Source: Caryophanales bacterium UBA2450 (lineage in GTDB: Bacteria; Bacillota_I; Bacilli_A; RFN20; CAG-826). From it: a stretch of DNA of 27,899 nucleotides. The notes beneath the pieces are model-generated. The model did no database searches. It was given only the letters and a program-made list of their open reading frames with translations, and was not told where the DNA came from. The stretch lies in assembly GCA_002342545.1 (NCBI GenBank), contig DDQE01000034.1:789-28687 (forward strand), given 5' to 3'. Made by a program: the position numbers and the translations under genes. This document shows, one piece after another, positions 1-7,367 of this stretch (positions within the stretch are counted from its first letter, which is position 1; each line of letters begins with the position of its first letter).

Positions 1-480
1 AGCAATAGACCTACTGCTAAAGAATTATTAGAGAATAATATATGGTTAAATGAAAAGAATATTAAAAAATACGCGGATGAATTAATTGATAAATATGATG
101 TTAGATCTAGTGGAGATGGTAACACAATTGTTAGAAGTATGTCAGGTGGTAACCAACAGAAAATTATTGTTGGTAGAGAAATAGAACGTAACCAAGATTT
201 ATTAATTGCTGTTCAGCCAACTAGAGGCTTAGACATTGGGGCAATTGAAGGGATTCATAACCTTTTGCTTAAGCAAAGAGAAGAAGACAAAGCAATTTTA
301 TTAGTCTCTTTAGAGTTAGATCAAGTCTTTGCGCTTTCTGATCGTATATTAGTAATGTATGAAGGCGAAATTGTTGGTGAATTTACTCCAGATAATGTGA
401 ATAAAGAAACTTTAGGTTTATATATGTCAGGCGCGAAAAAAGACAAAGTTAATGCGATTAAGGAGGGTATAAATGAATAA
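1..480 (+). CDS. ABC transporter ATP-binding protein, nucleoside/simple-sugar type (C-terminal part)
   Basis: The frame is open from base 1, so this is the 3' end of a gene that starts outside the window. The visible 159 residues cover the end of an ABC ATPase domain. They include a signature loop (SGGNQQK, encoded from about 142) and a Walker B region in which AVQPTRGLD replaces the usual DEPT. That degenerate Gln-Pro-Thr form is what I know from the second ATPase domain of YufO/NupO-type importers, where one chain carries two fused ATPase domains. The stop overlaps the following permease start by 8 bp and AGGAGG lies just before it, so the genes are translationally coupled. The likely role is powering nucleoside or related uptake with the two permeases downstream. 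The substrate-binding lipoprotein (BmpA type) would be expected upstream, outside the window. Confidence 0.9.
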   Translation, partial: SNRPTAKELLENNIWLNEKNIKKYADELIDKYDVRSSGDGNTIVRSMSGGNQQKIIVGREIERNQDLLIAVQPTRGLDIGAIEGIHNLLLKQREEDKAILLVSLELDQVFALSDRILVMYEGEIVGEFTPDNVNKETLGLYMSGAKKDKVNAIKEGINE

Positions 481-1615
481 GATTAAATCATTTTTCTCTT
501 CTTTAATTAAAAAAGACTCTACTAAAACAGTAGTGACCTCTTTATGGTGCGCTTTAATTGGCTTAATTCTTGGATTTTTAATTTTATTAGTTATTAATCC
601 TTCTAATGCAGCATATGGCATGACTTCAGTACTAGGAAATTATTTAATCTTTTCTAGTCCAACTGATAGATTAAATTATTTTGGTCAAACATTAGCAAAA
701 ACTGCGCCATTAATTGCGATGAGCTTATCAATTTTAGTCTCTTATAAGGCTGGATTATTTAATTTAGGTGCTTCTGGGCAATATTCTATTGCCGTACTCG
801 TGATTTGCCTTTTAGGAGCTGGAGCGAATTGGCCGTGGTATATTGTGATGATTATTGCCATGATTGCCGCTGCTATTTGGTCTGCTCTTACTGGTTTATT
901 AAAAGCGTTCTTTAATGTTAACGAAGTTATTTCTGGAATTATGCTTAACTGGATTGCCTTATATTTAGTTAATGGTATTTTATCTAATGCTGGTGAAAGC
1001 ATTTGGGATGGAGCTCACTCTGAATCAGTTGCAATTACAAGCTCATCTAATTCCTTTATTCCTTCGATTGGATTAGACAAATTATTTGCCGGTAACTCAA
1101 TAGCTGGATTAGGAATGATTTTAATTCTAATAGTAGTCATAATTATCTTTATCTTGTTAAAGAAAACGACAGTCGGCTACGAACTTAAGGCTACTGGCTT
1201 AAATAGTGATGCCGCTAGATATGCTGGAATTAGCAAAGTTAAAAGTATTTTAATTGCGACCGCGATTTCAGGAGCCTTAGCAGGATTAGCGGCCTCACTT
1301 AGTTTACAAAACGGCTTTACTAGTTGGAGATTATCTTCCGTTCCTCCAGAAATTGGCTTCCAAGGAATTTCTTCAGCCTTCTTAGGAGGGCTTCATCCAA
1401 TTGGAATAATCTTCTCTTCATATTTCATTATACATATCACTGAAGGTGGATCAATGATTACTGATTTAGGCTTCTCTCCTGAAACTGCCTCAATTATGAC
1501 TTCAGTGATCATTTATTTATCTGGATTTGTCTTCTTTATTAAAGAAGTGATGAGAAAATATGAAATTAAAAATGAACTTAATATGCTAAGTAGAAATAAG
1601 GAGAACAAAGTATGA
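473..1615 (+). CDS. ABC transporter permease, first subunit (NupP/YufP-like)
   Basis: A 380-residue polytopic membrane protein. A cytoplasmic, lysine-rich N-terminus is followed by about nine hydrophobic segments. The central conserved stretch around residues 235-290 contains GYELKATGLNSDAARYAGI and an ISGALAGLAA helix. This is characteristic of the BPD_transp_2 permeases (LivH/RbsC/NupP superfamily), where the loop contacts the ATPase. It overlaps the upstream ATPase gene by 8 bp, has an AAGGAGGG ribosome binding site before the ATG, and its TGA overlaps the next ATG (ATGA). Gene order ATPase-permease-permease matches the bmpA/nupABC-type nucleoside importer. The substrate (nucleosides) is inferred from family and order, not from any residue seen. 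Confidence 0.88.
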   Translation: MNKIKSFFSSLIKKDSTKTVVTSLWCALIGLILGFLILLVINPSNAAYGMTSVLGNYLIFSSPTDRLNYFGQTLAKTAPLIAMSLSILVSYKAGLFNLGASGQYSIAVLVICLLGAGANWPWYIVMIIAMIAAAIWSALTGLLKAFFNVNEVISGIMLNWIALYLVNGILSNAGESIWDGAHSESVAITSSSNSFIPSIGLDKLFAGNSIAGLGMILILIVVIIIFILLKKTTVGYELKATGLNSDAARYAGISKVKSILIATAISGALAGLAASLSLQNGFTSWRLSSVPPEIGFQGISSAFLGGLHPIGIIFSSYFIIHITEGGSMITDLGFSPETASIMTSVIIYLSGFVFFIKEVMRKYEIKNELNMLSRNKENKV

Positions 1616-2556
1616 GTGCGGTATTATTTCTTTTAGCGTTTGTTTCTATTCTTACTATTGTTGCTTTAGGAGGAATGTTCTCCGAAAAAAGTGGAACAGT
1701 CGCCTTATCTTTAGAGGGCTGCATGACTTTTGGCGCTTTTAATGCTGGCATGGTGATGTATGTTCTTCCTAATACAGTTCCCGCTGGGATTAGCGCTTTA
1801 ATTGTCATTCTAGTTGCGATAGTTAGTGCGGGACTATATTCTCTTTTATTAGCGGTCGCGTGTGTCACTTTTAAAGCTAATCAAACTTTAGTCGGAACTG
1901 CTTTAAATATCTTAGCTACTGCTTTAGCAGTAGTCTTAATCAAACAAATCACTAAAACTGAAGCTTTACCAGTTGGTAATTCTAGACTCTCCTTTATGAG
2001 ATTCTATGAGATATTTAATGTTAATTTCTTTGGTATGCAGGGAGTAAGATTTAACTGGCTTATTCTTATTGCCTTAGTTTTAGTTCCTATTATTTACGTC
2101 GTTATTTATAAAACTAGATTCGGTTTAAGATTATCTAGCTGTGGAGAAAATCCATCTAGCGCGGATTCTTTAGGAATTAATGTTAATAAGACTCGATATA
2201 TTGGTATTCTTCTTTCTGGAATGTTAGCGGGATTTGGTGGCTTATTTTTAATCACTATGAATTCTGAATGGGAATTCGCTAACGGGGCAACTGGATTTGG
2301 CTACCTCGCTTTAGCGGTCTTAATCTTTGGTCAGTGGAAGCCTTTATACATTTTATTAGGCGCTTTAATCTTCTCTGGATTTAAGACCCTATCAGTTTTC
2401 TATTCATCAATTAATTTCTTAGAAAAACTTGGTATATCATCTTATTTCTATTTAGCTTTACCTTATGTGGTGTGTTTAATTGTTCTGATATTTACCAGTA
2501 AGAAAAATGTTGGCCCGAAAGCTTTAGGTGAGCCCTACGATAAAGGCAAAAGATAG
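1612..2556 (+). CDS. ABC transporter permease, second subunit (NupQ/YufQ-like)
   Basis: A 314-residue membrane protein of the same BPD_transp_2 superfamily as its upstream neighbour but shorter, as expected for the second subunit (usual length about 310-320). Helices run through nearly the whole chain. The conserved cytoplasmic loop GLRLSSCGENPSSADSLGI (around residues 175-195) is followed by a GMLAGFGGLF helix, both typical of the family. The start overlaps the previous stop by 4 bp (ATGA) with AAGGAG upstream, so the two permeases are made at matched levels and presumably form a heterodimeric channel. A strong terminator follows 8 bp after the stop, so this gene ends the operon. Confidence 0.88.
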   Translation: MSAVLFLLAFVSILTIVALGGMFSEKSGTVALSLEGCMTFGAFNAGMVMYVLPNTVPAGISALIVILVAIVSAGLYSLLLAVACVTFKANQTLVGTALNILATALAVVLIKQITKTEALPVGNSRLSFMRFYEIFNVNFFGMQGVRFNWLILIALVLVPIIYVVIYKTRFGLRLSSCGENPSSADSLGINVNKTRYIGILLSGMLAGFGGLFLITMNSEWEFANGATGFGYLALAVLIFGQWKPLYILLGALIFSGFKTLSVFYSSINFLEKLGISSYFYLALPYVVCLIVLIFTSKKNVGPKALGEPYDKGKR

Positions 2557-2564
2557 AGAATTAA

Positions 2565-2591
2565 AACAGCCCTATATGGGCTGTTATTTTT
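2565..2591 (+). terminator. Rho-independent terminator of the Nup-type operon
   Basis: Perfect 8-bp stem AACAGCCC / GGGCTGTT with a TATAT loop, followed by ATTTTT. It lies 8 bp beyond the permease stop and between convergent genes, so it may also stop transcription arriving from the lipoprotein gene on the minus strand, although the T-run is on the plus side. Confidence 0.9.
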
Positions 2592-2605
2592 GGTTTGAGC
2601 AGTGA

Positions 2606-4777
2606 TTAAGCTTGAGGCTTATCGCTAACTTCTACTTTGATTTTGCTAACTCCTTTTAGAGGAAGAATTTCAAATGTGAAGTTAGATTCATCAACTGTTA
2701 ATTTTCCTCCGTTATAAGTAACGGTAATTACTTTACCTTCTAACCAATATTTACTCTCATCGGTGACTCCTAAAGATAGTCTAACTTTTTGACCAACTTC
2801 AAATTCTTTAGGTAAATCTTTAATGGTGTATCCAGTAGTGGAATTCTCATCTAAAGATAGGGTCACTTTTTGAGCTTTAGTTTGAACTATGAAATCATAT
2901 GTTTTTGCATTGGCAGCAAAAGTATAACTAATTGAGCCATCTAGATTAACGGTGTATTCACTTTCTTTTAATCTCTTATCATTAACTTCGATAGAATGGA
3001 GATCTTTATATTCGTTTAGTTTAAATTTAACGGTAACAGAGCTCTTGCCGTCAACTTCATAAACATCGTAGCCCATATCTTCGCTTGCCTGTTTACCTTC
3101 AATTTCAGCTTTGAATGCGCCTCTATTAATTCTAACAGTAGATTTATAAGAATCTTGTTCTTGAATTTCGACTTCAAATAAAGATGATTTATCGCTAGTG
3201 GCTTTATATTTTGCAGTTTGTTCGCTATTTAGTTTATAGATCTTGCTTTCTGGCTCTTCTTCACCATCTGGAGGTGTAAATGGAGTTAAAGGTGATCCTT
3301 CAAATGATATAGCAGTAAGAGTGGCGGTTGGATGATCTTCATTAGCGTAGAATGTTACATAAATTGCGCCTTCAAGTTCTGCGGCTAATAATTTACCTTT
3401 CTCTTTATTGGTGCCAGTTAATTCGATAACTTCTTTACCTTCTGTTTCTCTATCGCCTTCTTCAGCGGCAAAGGAGATATTGATTGGTTTAGCAAATGGA
3501 ACAGTGAAAGTATATAAATCTTTTTCTTCTTCTCTTTCAATGGTTTGTCCGTTGACAATCATCTTGAGATTTTTATATCCTCTTTTTGGTCTTAAGTTAA
3601 TCGAAACTTTATTACCAAAACCAATCGCGTTTTCTAAATATAGAGAAGCTTTAGGTTCAGTTTCCATAAATCCTTTAACGTATTTATTTGCGGAAACAGT
3701 ATCAATAACAAAGAATTCATTAGCAATTTTTGGTGTCCAAGTAGCGTTGATAGTGACCTTGCCATCTATTACATCTTTATCATCAATTAAAATACTATAA
3801 ACAACAATTTCTTTTCCATCAGGGTCAAATAACTTACGATCTTGGATTAATTTGTTACCAAATTTCATGCTTAGGACACTAAAGTATTCGGCGTGATATT
3901 GGCTAAATTCGACATAAAGATAATATGTTTGTAAAGTAACAAATTCAGTGTCTGAAGAGACTAATTTTCTTTTTTGCCATTCTTCATATGTGAAACCATC
4001 AAATGAATAAATTTTGTCGTCAGCATCTAAACCATTAAATACTAATTTGGTTTTCTCAGCTACATATGGAGCGGTAGTTATAACAATTTTAGATATGACT
4101 GCTTCGTTAATGCCTTTAAAATCAATGGAATTTTGTCCTAGATTACCTTTAGTTAAAGTAGTGGTCCAAACTCCATTTGCGTAACTTTCAAATTGATCAG
4201 CGTTAATTAACGCTAGTTGGTTTTTATCTCCAACAAAGGTGAATTCAATTTTTCTAATCCAAACGTCTTTACCTTCGCTTTTGGTACGACAAATTAATTG
4301 AAATTGTTTTCCGTTAGCAACATTTAAATTGTTATTTTTAAATACGTTTTCAAAGCCTGCTTCGGCAACATATGGTTCGACAACCACTCTAGTTCCACCT
4401 TTTGTTAACTTTTCTGTGTAATTCTCTTCGGTTAATCCTTCAAAAGTATAAACTACTTTGTTTTCTAATTTATTTGTTGTTACTTTTAAGGTATATGTTT
4501 TTTCTTCAGTAGGAGTGAATGTATATTTGTTGCTATTACTTGGTGGTAATTCCACTTCATTCATCTTCACGGAAGAAACGCTATATTCTTCGTTTATTGG
4601 GCTAACAGTGAATTCAATAGCCTTATTTAATTCATATTCGCCTGCTTTTAAAGTGGTGGTCATGTATTGATTTACTTCAATACTGATCGTAGCTTTTTTA
4701 ATAGGAGCGTTATCCCCACAAGAGGATAAGAACATTCCACATAAAACAGGAAATAATAGTAATCTTTTTACTTTCAT
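2606..4777 (-). CDS. Large secreted lipoprotein with repeated beta-rich modules
   Basis: A 723-residue protein whose N-terminus is a lipoprotein signal: charged MKVKR, a hydrophobic core, then the lipobox LSSC, giving a predicted lipidated Cys at residue 20. The mature chain is hydrophilic, Lys/Glu-rich and beta-rich. Several segments share a loose pattern: a V-x-L strand, a glycine-tyrosine turn, a 'v.vNg' strand and an aromatic 'YTFtv' strand. Examples are near residues 55-110, 375-435, 550-640 and 650-720. This resembles Ig-like or InlB-B-type surface modules, but I cannot assign a family. The ribosome binding site is GAGGA (plus-strand positions 4785-4789), with a TATAAT -10 box at 4807-4812 on the minus strand. 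The gene stands alone and is convergent with the Nup-type operon. A surface or adhesion role is inference only. Confidence 0.8.
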   Translation of the reverse strand: MKVKRLLLFPVLCGMFLSSCGDNAPIKKATISIEVNQYMTTTLKAGEYELNKAIEFTVSPINEEYSVSSVKMNEVELPPSNSNKYTFTPTEEKTYTLKVTTNKLENKVVYTFEGLTEENYTEKLTKGGTRVVVEPYVAEAGFENVFKNNNLNVANGKQFQLICRTKSEGKDVWIRKIEFTFVGDKNQLALINADQFESYANGVWTTTLTKGNLGQNSIDFKGINEAVISKIVITTAPYVAEKTKLVFNGLDADDKIYSFDGFTYEEWQKRKLVSSDTEFVTLQTYYLYVEFSQYHAEYFSVLSMKFGNKLIQDRKLFDPDGKEIVVYSILIDDKDVIDGKVTINATWTPKIANEFFVIDTVSANKYVKGFMETEPKASLYLENAIGFGNKVSINLRPKRGYKNLKMIVNGQTIEREEEKDLYTFTVPFAKPINISFAAEEGDRETEGKEVIELTGTNKEKGKLLAAELEGAIYVTFYANEDHPTATLTAISFEGSPLTPFTPPDGEEEPESKIYKLNSEQTAKYKATSDKSSLFEVEIQEQDSYKSTVRINRGAFKAEIEGKQASEDMGYDVYEVDGKSSVTVKFKLNEYKDLHSIEVNDKRLKESEYTVNLDGSISYTFAANAKTYDFIVQTKAQKVTLSLDENSTTGYTIKDLPKEFEVGQKVRLSLGVTDESKYWLEGKVITVTYNGGKLTVDESNFTFEILPLKGVSKIKVEVSDKPQA

Positions 4778-4862
4778 TGAATATTCCTCAACTTTCTTAC
4801 GAATATATTATATTAAGTATGCGCACAAAAGTGTCACACTAAAAAAATATTATCGTAATTAT

Positions 4863-4890
4863 ATGACAATAATATTCTTTGTGTTATTAT
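4863..4890 (+). promoter_or_regulatory. Promoter of the HMA-ZIP metal operon
   Basis: ATGACA (-35, 4863-4868), 16-bp spacer, TATTAT (-10, 4885-4890) with an extended TGN at 4882-4884. The metal-regulator palindrome begins 1 bp after the -10 box, where it would cover the transcription start. Confidence 0.65.
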
Positions 4891-4891
4891 A

Positions 4892-4907
4892 GTTAGTGAT
4901 GACTAAC
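4892..4907 (+). promoter_or_regulatory. Predicted DtxR-type operator, copy 1
   Basis: GTTAGT-GATG-ACTAAC is a 16-bp palindrome with perfect 6-bp arms placed right after the -10 box. The same arms recur at 6804-6819 and 6862-6877, around the other metal genes and next to a DtxR-type repressor gene. Binding of metal-loaded repressor here would block RNA polymerase. Assignment to that repressor is inference from co-location and palindrome architecture. Confidence 0.75.
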
Positions 4908-4932
4908 TCGGTCATCAAGGAGATTTAAAATT

Positions 4933-5181
4933 ATGAATAAATATATATTAGGAATTGATGGAATGGCGTGCGGGATGTGTGAGATGCATGTCGAAGATAA
5001 ATTAAGAAAAGCTATTAAACTAAAAAAAGTTAATGCCTCTCACATTAAAAATAATGTTGTTGTCATTACAGAATTAGAATTAAGCGAAGAAGATTTTAAG
5101 AAGATTTTAGATCCGACCGGCTATCGAATTACTTCTTTTGAAAAATCTGTAGCGGTGAAAAAATTCTTCAGATGGAGATAA
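4933..5181 (+). CDS. Small heavy-metal-associated (HMA) domain protein
   Basis: An 82-residue soluble protein with a metal-binding loop GMACGMC at residues 10-16 (Cys13 and Cys16). This is the GMxCxxC signature of HMA/CopZ-type ferredoxin-like folds, and the length equals one such domain plus a short basic tail (KKFFRWR). The ribosome binding site AAGGAG lies 12 nt before the ATG. The stop is 1 nt before the ZIP transporter start, so both come from one mRNA. HMA chaperones usually serve copper or zinc P-type ATPases. Pairing with a ZIP importer under a DtxR-type operator is unusual and suggests it receives the imported metal or senses it at the membrane, but the metal cannot be read from the sequence. 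Confidence 0.82.
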   Translation: MNKYILGIDGMACGMCEMHVEDKLRKAIKLKKVNASHIKNNVVVITELELSEEDFKKILDPTGYRITSFEKSVAVKKFFRWR

Positions 5182-5182
5182 C

Positions 5183-5977
5183 ATGGAGCAATATGTCTAC
5201 CCATTAATTGGAGTACCTTTAATTTTTATATGTACGACTTTAGGAGCGGTATTTGTTTTCTTTATTAGAAAAAAAGATATTTCTCCTAGGTTAAATAAGA
5301 TATTCATTGGTTTTGCCGCTGGAGTAATGTTTTCCGCTTCATTTTTCTCGTTAATTAAACCAGCTTTAGAGACAAATGTAAGTTATATGCCTACTTGGGT
5401 GATAGTGATGATATCTATTGCTTTAGGAGCGGGTTTCTTATGGCTTATTGATAAAATTGTTCCTCATTTTCACGCTTCTGAGAATTCTGATGAAGGTTTA
5501 CCAACTAGAAGACTAAGTAAAACATCAAAGATGTTTATCGCGGTCACCATCCATAACGTTCCTGAAGGTTTATCAGTTGGCATTGCTTTTGGTGTCGCTT
5601 TATCTGAGCCAAATAACGCAGCTTTATTAATGGGGGCGTTATTACTCTCTATTGGTATTGGCATACAAAATATTCCAGAAGGAGCGGTGGTCTCTTTACC
5701 TATCAAAAGTGAAACCGGTTCATCTACTAAAGCATTTATCTTTGGGATGTTATCTGGAATAGTGGAACCAATCGCTGCAGTGATTGGTTTATTCCTCGCA
5801 ATGCAAATTCAAGGCATTATGCCTTGGGCATTAGCCTTTGCTGCTGGATGTATGATTTATGTGGTGGCAGAAGAAATGATCCCAGAAATGACTAGTGAAG
5901 GTCATGATCATTTTGGAGTGTGGTCATTTATTTTTGGCTTTATAATTATGCTGGCCTTAGATTGCATTCAATTTTGA
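5183..5977 (+). CDS. ZIP-family divalent metal importer (ZupT/GufA type)
   Basis: A 264-residue membrane protein with about eight hydrophobic segments. The two ZIP metal-site helices are present: HNVPEG with His124 and Glu128, and QNIPEG with Gln162, Asn163 and Glu166. The N-terminal GFAAGVMFSASFFSLI helix and the C-terminal AEEMIPE motif are also family-typical. ZIP proteins move Zn, Fe or Mn into the cytoplasm. The HNxPEG/QNxPEG arrangement is that of broad-range bacterial ZIPs. The DtxR-type operator upstream and the feo operon 1 kb downstream favour iron or manganese, which is inference. It is translationally coupled to the HMA gene and ends in TGA. Confidence 0.9.
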   Translation: MEQYVYPLIGVPLIFICTTLGAVFVFFIRKKDISPRLNKIFIGFAAGVMFSASFFSLIKPALETNVSYMPTWVIVMISIALGAGFLWLIDKIVPHFHASENSDEGLPTRRLSKTSKMFIAVTIHNVPEGLSVGIAFGVALSEPNNAALLMGALLLSIGIGIQNIPEGAVVSLPIKSETGSSTKAFIFGMLSGIVEPIAAVIGLFLAMQIQGIMPWALAFAAGCMIYVVAEEMIPEMTSEGHDHFGVWSFIFGFIIMLALDCIQF

Positions 5978-5990
5978 CTTATTATAGAAT
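5962..5990 (+). promoter_or_regulatory. Promoter of the 126-residue lipoprotein gene (leaderless type)
   Basis: TTGCAT (5962-5967), 17-bp spacer, TAGAAT (5985-5990). The -10 box ends 8 nt before the ATG at 5999, which would place the transcription start at or next to the start codon. The promoter lies inside the 3' end of the ZIP gene. Confidence 0.5.
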
Positions 5991-5998
5991 AATAATAT

Positions 5999-6379
5999 AT
6001 GAAAATTCTGCCTATTGTTTCTCTGCTAGCAGTTTCCATGAGTTTTACTTCTTGTGGCAATAAAATTGATTATAGTTCATCTCCATATATTGGTGCAAAC
6101 GGATCTAGTTATGTTGCTACAGCTGGGTCTGGAGATAATTTTAGAACAATGCAATTTTTCTTCTACCCTGATGGATATGGGGCTTGGGGATCCACTAGAA
6201 TTGTTGATGATGAAACAAAGGTTGTTGCACTTTATGAATGTGATTTCACCATAAGCGGAGAAGTTAATGTTGAAATGATACAACGAGAAGACAAAGTGAA
6301 AATATTTGGTTATTTTACTACCAACATGTATGGCCAAGTATTTGTATCATCTGATATTCTCTTTTATAGAAGCAAATAA
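5999..6379 (+). CDS. Small lipoprotein of unknown function
   Basis: A 126-residue protein with a lipoprotein signal (MKILPIVSLLAVSMSFTSC; lipobox FTSC, lipidated Cys19). The mature part is short, rich in Gly, Ser and aromatic residues and predicted beta, with segments such as FFFYPDGYG and KIFGYFTTNMYGQ. I recognise no domain and see no obvious metal-ligand cluster. It sits between the ZIP gene and the repressor gene but has its own likely promoter, and no Shine-Dalgarno precedes the ATG. A link to metal uptake is possible from position alone, with low confidence. Confidence 0.7.
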   Translation: MKILPIVSLLAVSMSFTSCGNKIDYSSSPYIGANGSSYVATAGSGDNFRTMQFFFYPDGYGAWGSTRIVDDETKVVALYECDFTISGEVNVEMIQREDKVKIFGYFTTNMYGQVFVSSDILFYRSK

Positions 6380-6399
6380 ATTAATAAAATAAATAAGTT

Positions 6400-6771
6400 A
6401 TGAAACGCTTAGAATCACAAGAAGACTATTTAGAAAAAATCTTACAAATTTCTCAAAAGAAAGAATCAGTTCATGCGATTGATATTGCTCGAGAAATGTC
6501 TTTTTCTAAACCTTCAGTTTCTGTAGCGATGAATAAACTAAAAGAATTAGGTTATATCGAGATTAATGATAAGGGCGAAATATCTTTAACTGATTCCGGG
6601 AAAGAAATTGCACAAAAAACTCTAGAGAAGCATATTGTTTTAACGAGAATGCTCATGTATTTAGGAGTTAAAGAAGAAGTTGCTGCATTAGATGCATGTC
6701 GCATGGAACATGATATTTCTGATGAGACATGGTCACTAATTAAAAAATACTGGGACAACCAGAAAAAATAA
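6400..6771 (+). CDS. DtxR/MntR-family metal-dependent repressor, iron-type site
   Basis: A 123-residue protein. Residues 6-65 form the winged helix (SQEDYLEKIL, a recognition region FSKPSVSVAMNKLKELGY, and wing NDKGEISLTDSGKE), followed by a dimerisation helix set. Candidate metal ligands are His78 and the trio Cys100, Glu103, His104 in DACRMEH. In DtxR/IdeR the equivalent trio is Cys-x-x-Glu-His, whereas MntR has Glu at the Cys position, so the sequence favours an Fe(II)-type site. It lacks the SH3 domain of DtxR (about 226 residues) and is even shorter than MntR (about 142). No Shine-Dalgarno is present; TAAAAT (6385-6390) lies 9 nt before the ATG. The likely role is repressing the flanking metal-uptake operons through the GTTAGT-N4-ACTAAC sites. 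Confidence 0.9.
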   Translation: MKRLESQEDYLEKILQISQKKESVHAIDIAREMSFSKPSVSVAMNKLKELGYIEINDKGEISLTDSGKEIAQKTLEKHIVLTRMLMYLGVKEEVAALDACRMEHDISDETWSLIKKYWDNQKK

Positions 6772-6803
6772 AATATTTTATTACTTGTAATAAAGAGATA
6801 AGA

Positions 6804-6819
6804 GTTAGTTAATACTAAC
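6804..6819 (+). promoter_or_regulatory. Predicted DtxR-type operator, copy 2, doubling as a hairpin
   Basis: GTTAGT-TAAT-ACTAAC has the same arms as copies 1 and 3. It lies after the repressor stop and 7 bp before the feo -35 box. Because it is flanked by A on the left and TTTTTTC on the right, its transcript could form a 7-bp AGTTAGT/ACTAACT hairpin with a U-run. That could be a weak terminator for the repressor mRNA. Confidence 0.65.
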
Positions 6820-6826
6820 TTTTTTC

Positions 6827-6854
6827 TTTACACGCGAATAAATAGGTATATAAT
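6827..6854 (+). promoter_or_regulatory. Promoter of the feo operon
   Basis: TTTACA (6827-6832), 16-bp spacer, TATAAT (6849-6854). It is flanked by operator copy 2 upstream and copy 3 downstream over the predicted start site, an arrangement that fits tight iron repression. Confidence 0.8.
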
Positions 6855-6861
6855 ATATTCG

Positions 6862-6877
6862 GTTAGTCGAAACTAAC
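6862..6877 (+). promoter_or_regulatory. Predicted DtxR-type operator, copy 3
   Basis: GTTAGT-CGAA-ACTAAC begins 7 bp after the feo -10 box, so it covers the predicted transcription start. Its centre is 58 bp from that of copy 2. The ribosome binding site AAGGAGG (6884-6890) follows immediately. Confidence 0.8.
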
Positions 6878-6897
6878 TATTTTAAGGAGGATATTAT

Positions 6898-7110
6898 ATG
6901 CCAATTGCATTAGCACCAATTAATCAAGAATTAAAAGTTATTAAAGTTCTTGCTGATGATAAGACCAAAAAGCATTTAGAAAGCTTAGGTATTTTGGTCA
7001 ATTCCTCTTTGACTATTGTTTCTTCTGTTAATGGTGGCGTAGTAGTCGCTGTTAAAGAAGGTCGACTTGCTTTAGATCGTTCTATAGCAAGTAAAATTCT
7101 AGTAGCGTAG
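6898..7110 (+). CDS. feoA: FeoA-family SH3-like protein (first of two)
   Basis: A 70-residue protein of FeoA type: a small SH3-like beta barrel with KKHLESLGILVNSSLTIVSS followed by GGVVVAVKEGRLALDRSIA. The 'LDRSIA.KI.V' ending is typical of the FeoA subfamily that occurs as the first of a tandem pair. FeoA proteins are cytoplasmic accessories thought to interact with the FeoB G-domain. The start is fixed by a perfect AAGGAGG 7 nt upstream. It is the first gene of feoA-feoA-feoB-Cys-rich protein, directly under the operator-flanked promoter. Confidence 0.88.
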   Translation: MPIALAPINQELKVIKVLADDKTKKHLESLGILVNSSLTIVSSVNGGVVVAVKEGRLALDRSIASKILVA

Positions 7111-7124
7111 AAAGGAAGGAATTT

Positions 7125-7367
7125 ATGCTTAAAAAACTAGATGAGTTTAACGTAGGCGAGACTGGCCTAATTAAAATGGTAGAAGGCGAAGGTAGAATTC
7201 GCCGTAGACTATTTGATATGGGTGTCACTCCCGGAGCGACAGTGTATCTCCGTAAAAAAGCCCCACTCGGTGATCCTTTAGAAGTGACGATTAGAGGATA
7301 CGAATTAACGCTTCGTAAAAATGAAGCACATTTCGTCATATTAGAAGTTAAGGAGGACCTAAAATGA
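7125..7367 (+). CDS. feoA: FeoA-family protein (second of two)
   Basis: An 80-residue FeoA of the canonical type, with RRRLFDMGVTPGATVYL, then APLGDPLEVTIRGYELTLRK, the most conserved block of the family. The ribosome binding site is AAGGAAGG 8 nt before the ATG. Its TGA overlaps the feoB ATG by 4 bp, giving tight coupling to FeoB, its expected partner. The two FeoA proteins differ strongly in sequence, so this is an old pair, not a recent duplication. Tandem FeoA genes are known in Firmicutes. Confidence 0.92.
   Translation: MLKKLDEFNVGETGLIKMVEGEGRIRRRLFDMGVTPGATVYLRKKAPLGDPLEVTIRGYELTLRKNEAHFVILEVKEDLK

Noticed and set aside
3408..3800. Antisense open frame within the large lipoprotein gene
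   Set aside because: It is a by-product of codon bias opposite a long real gene; no ribosome binding site or recognisable domain.
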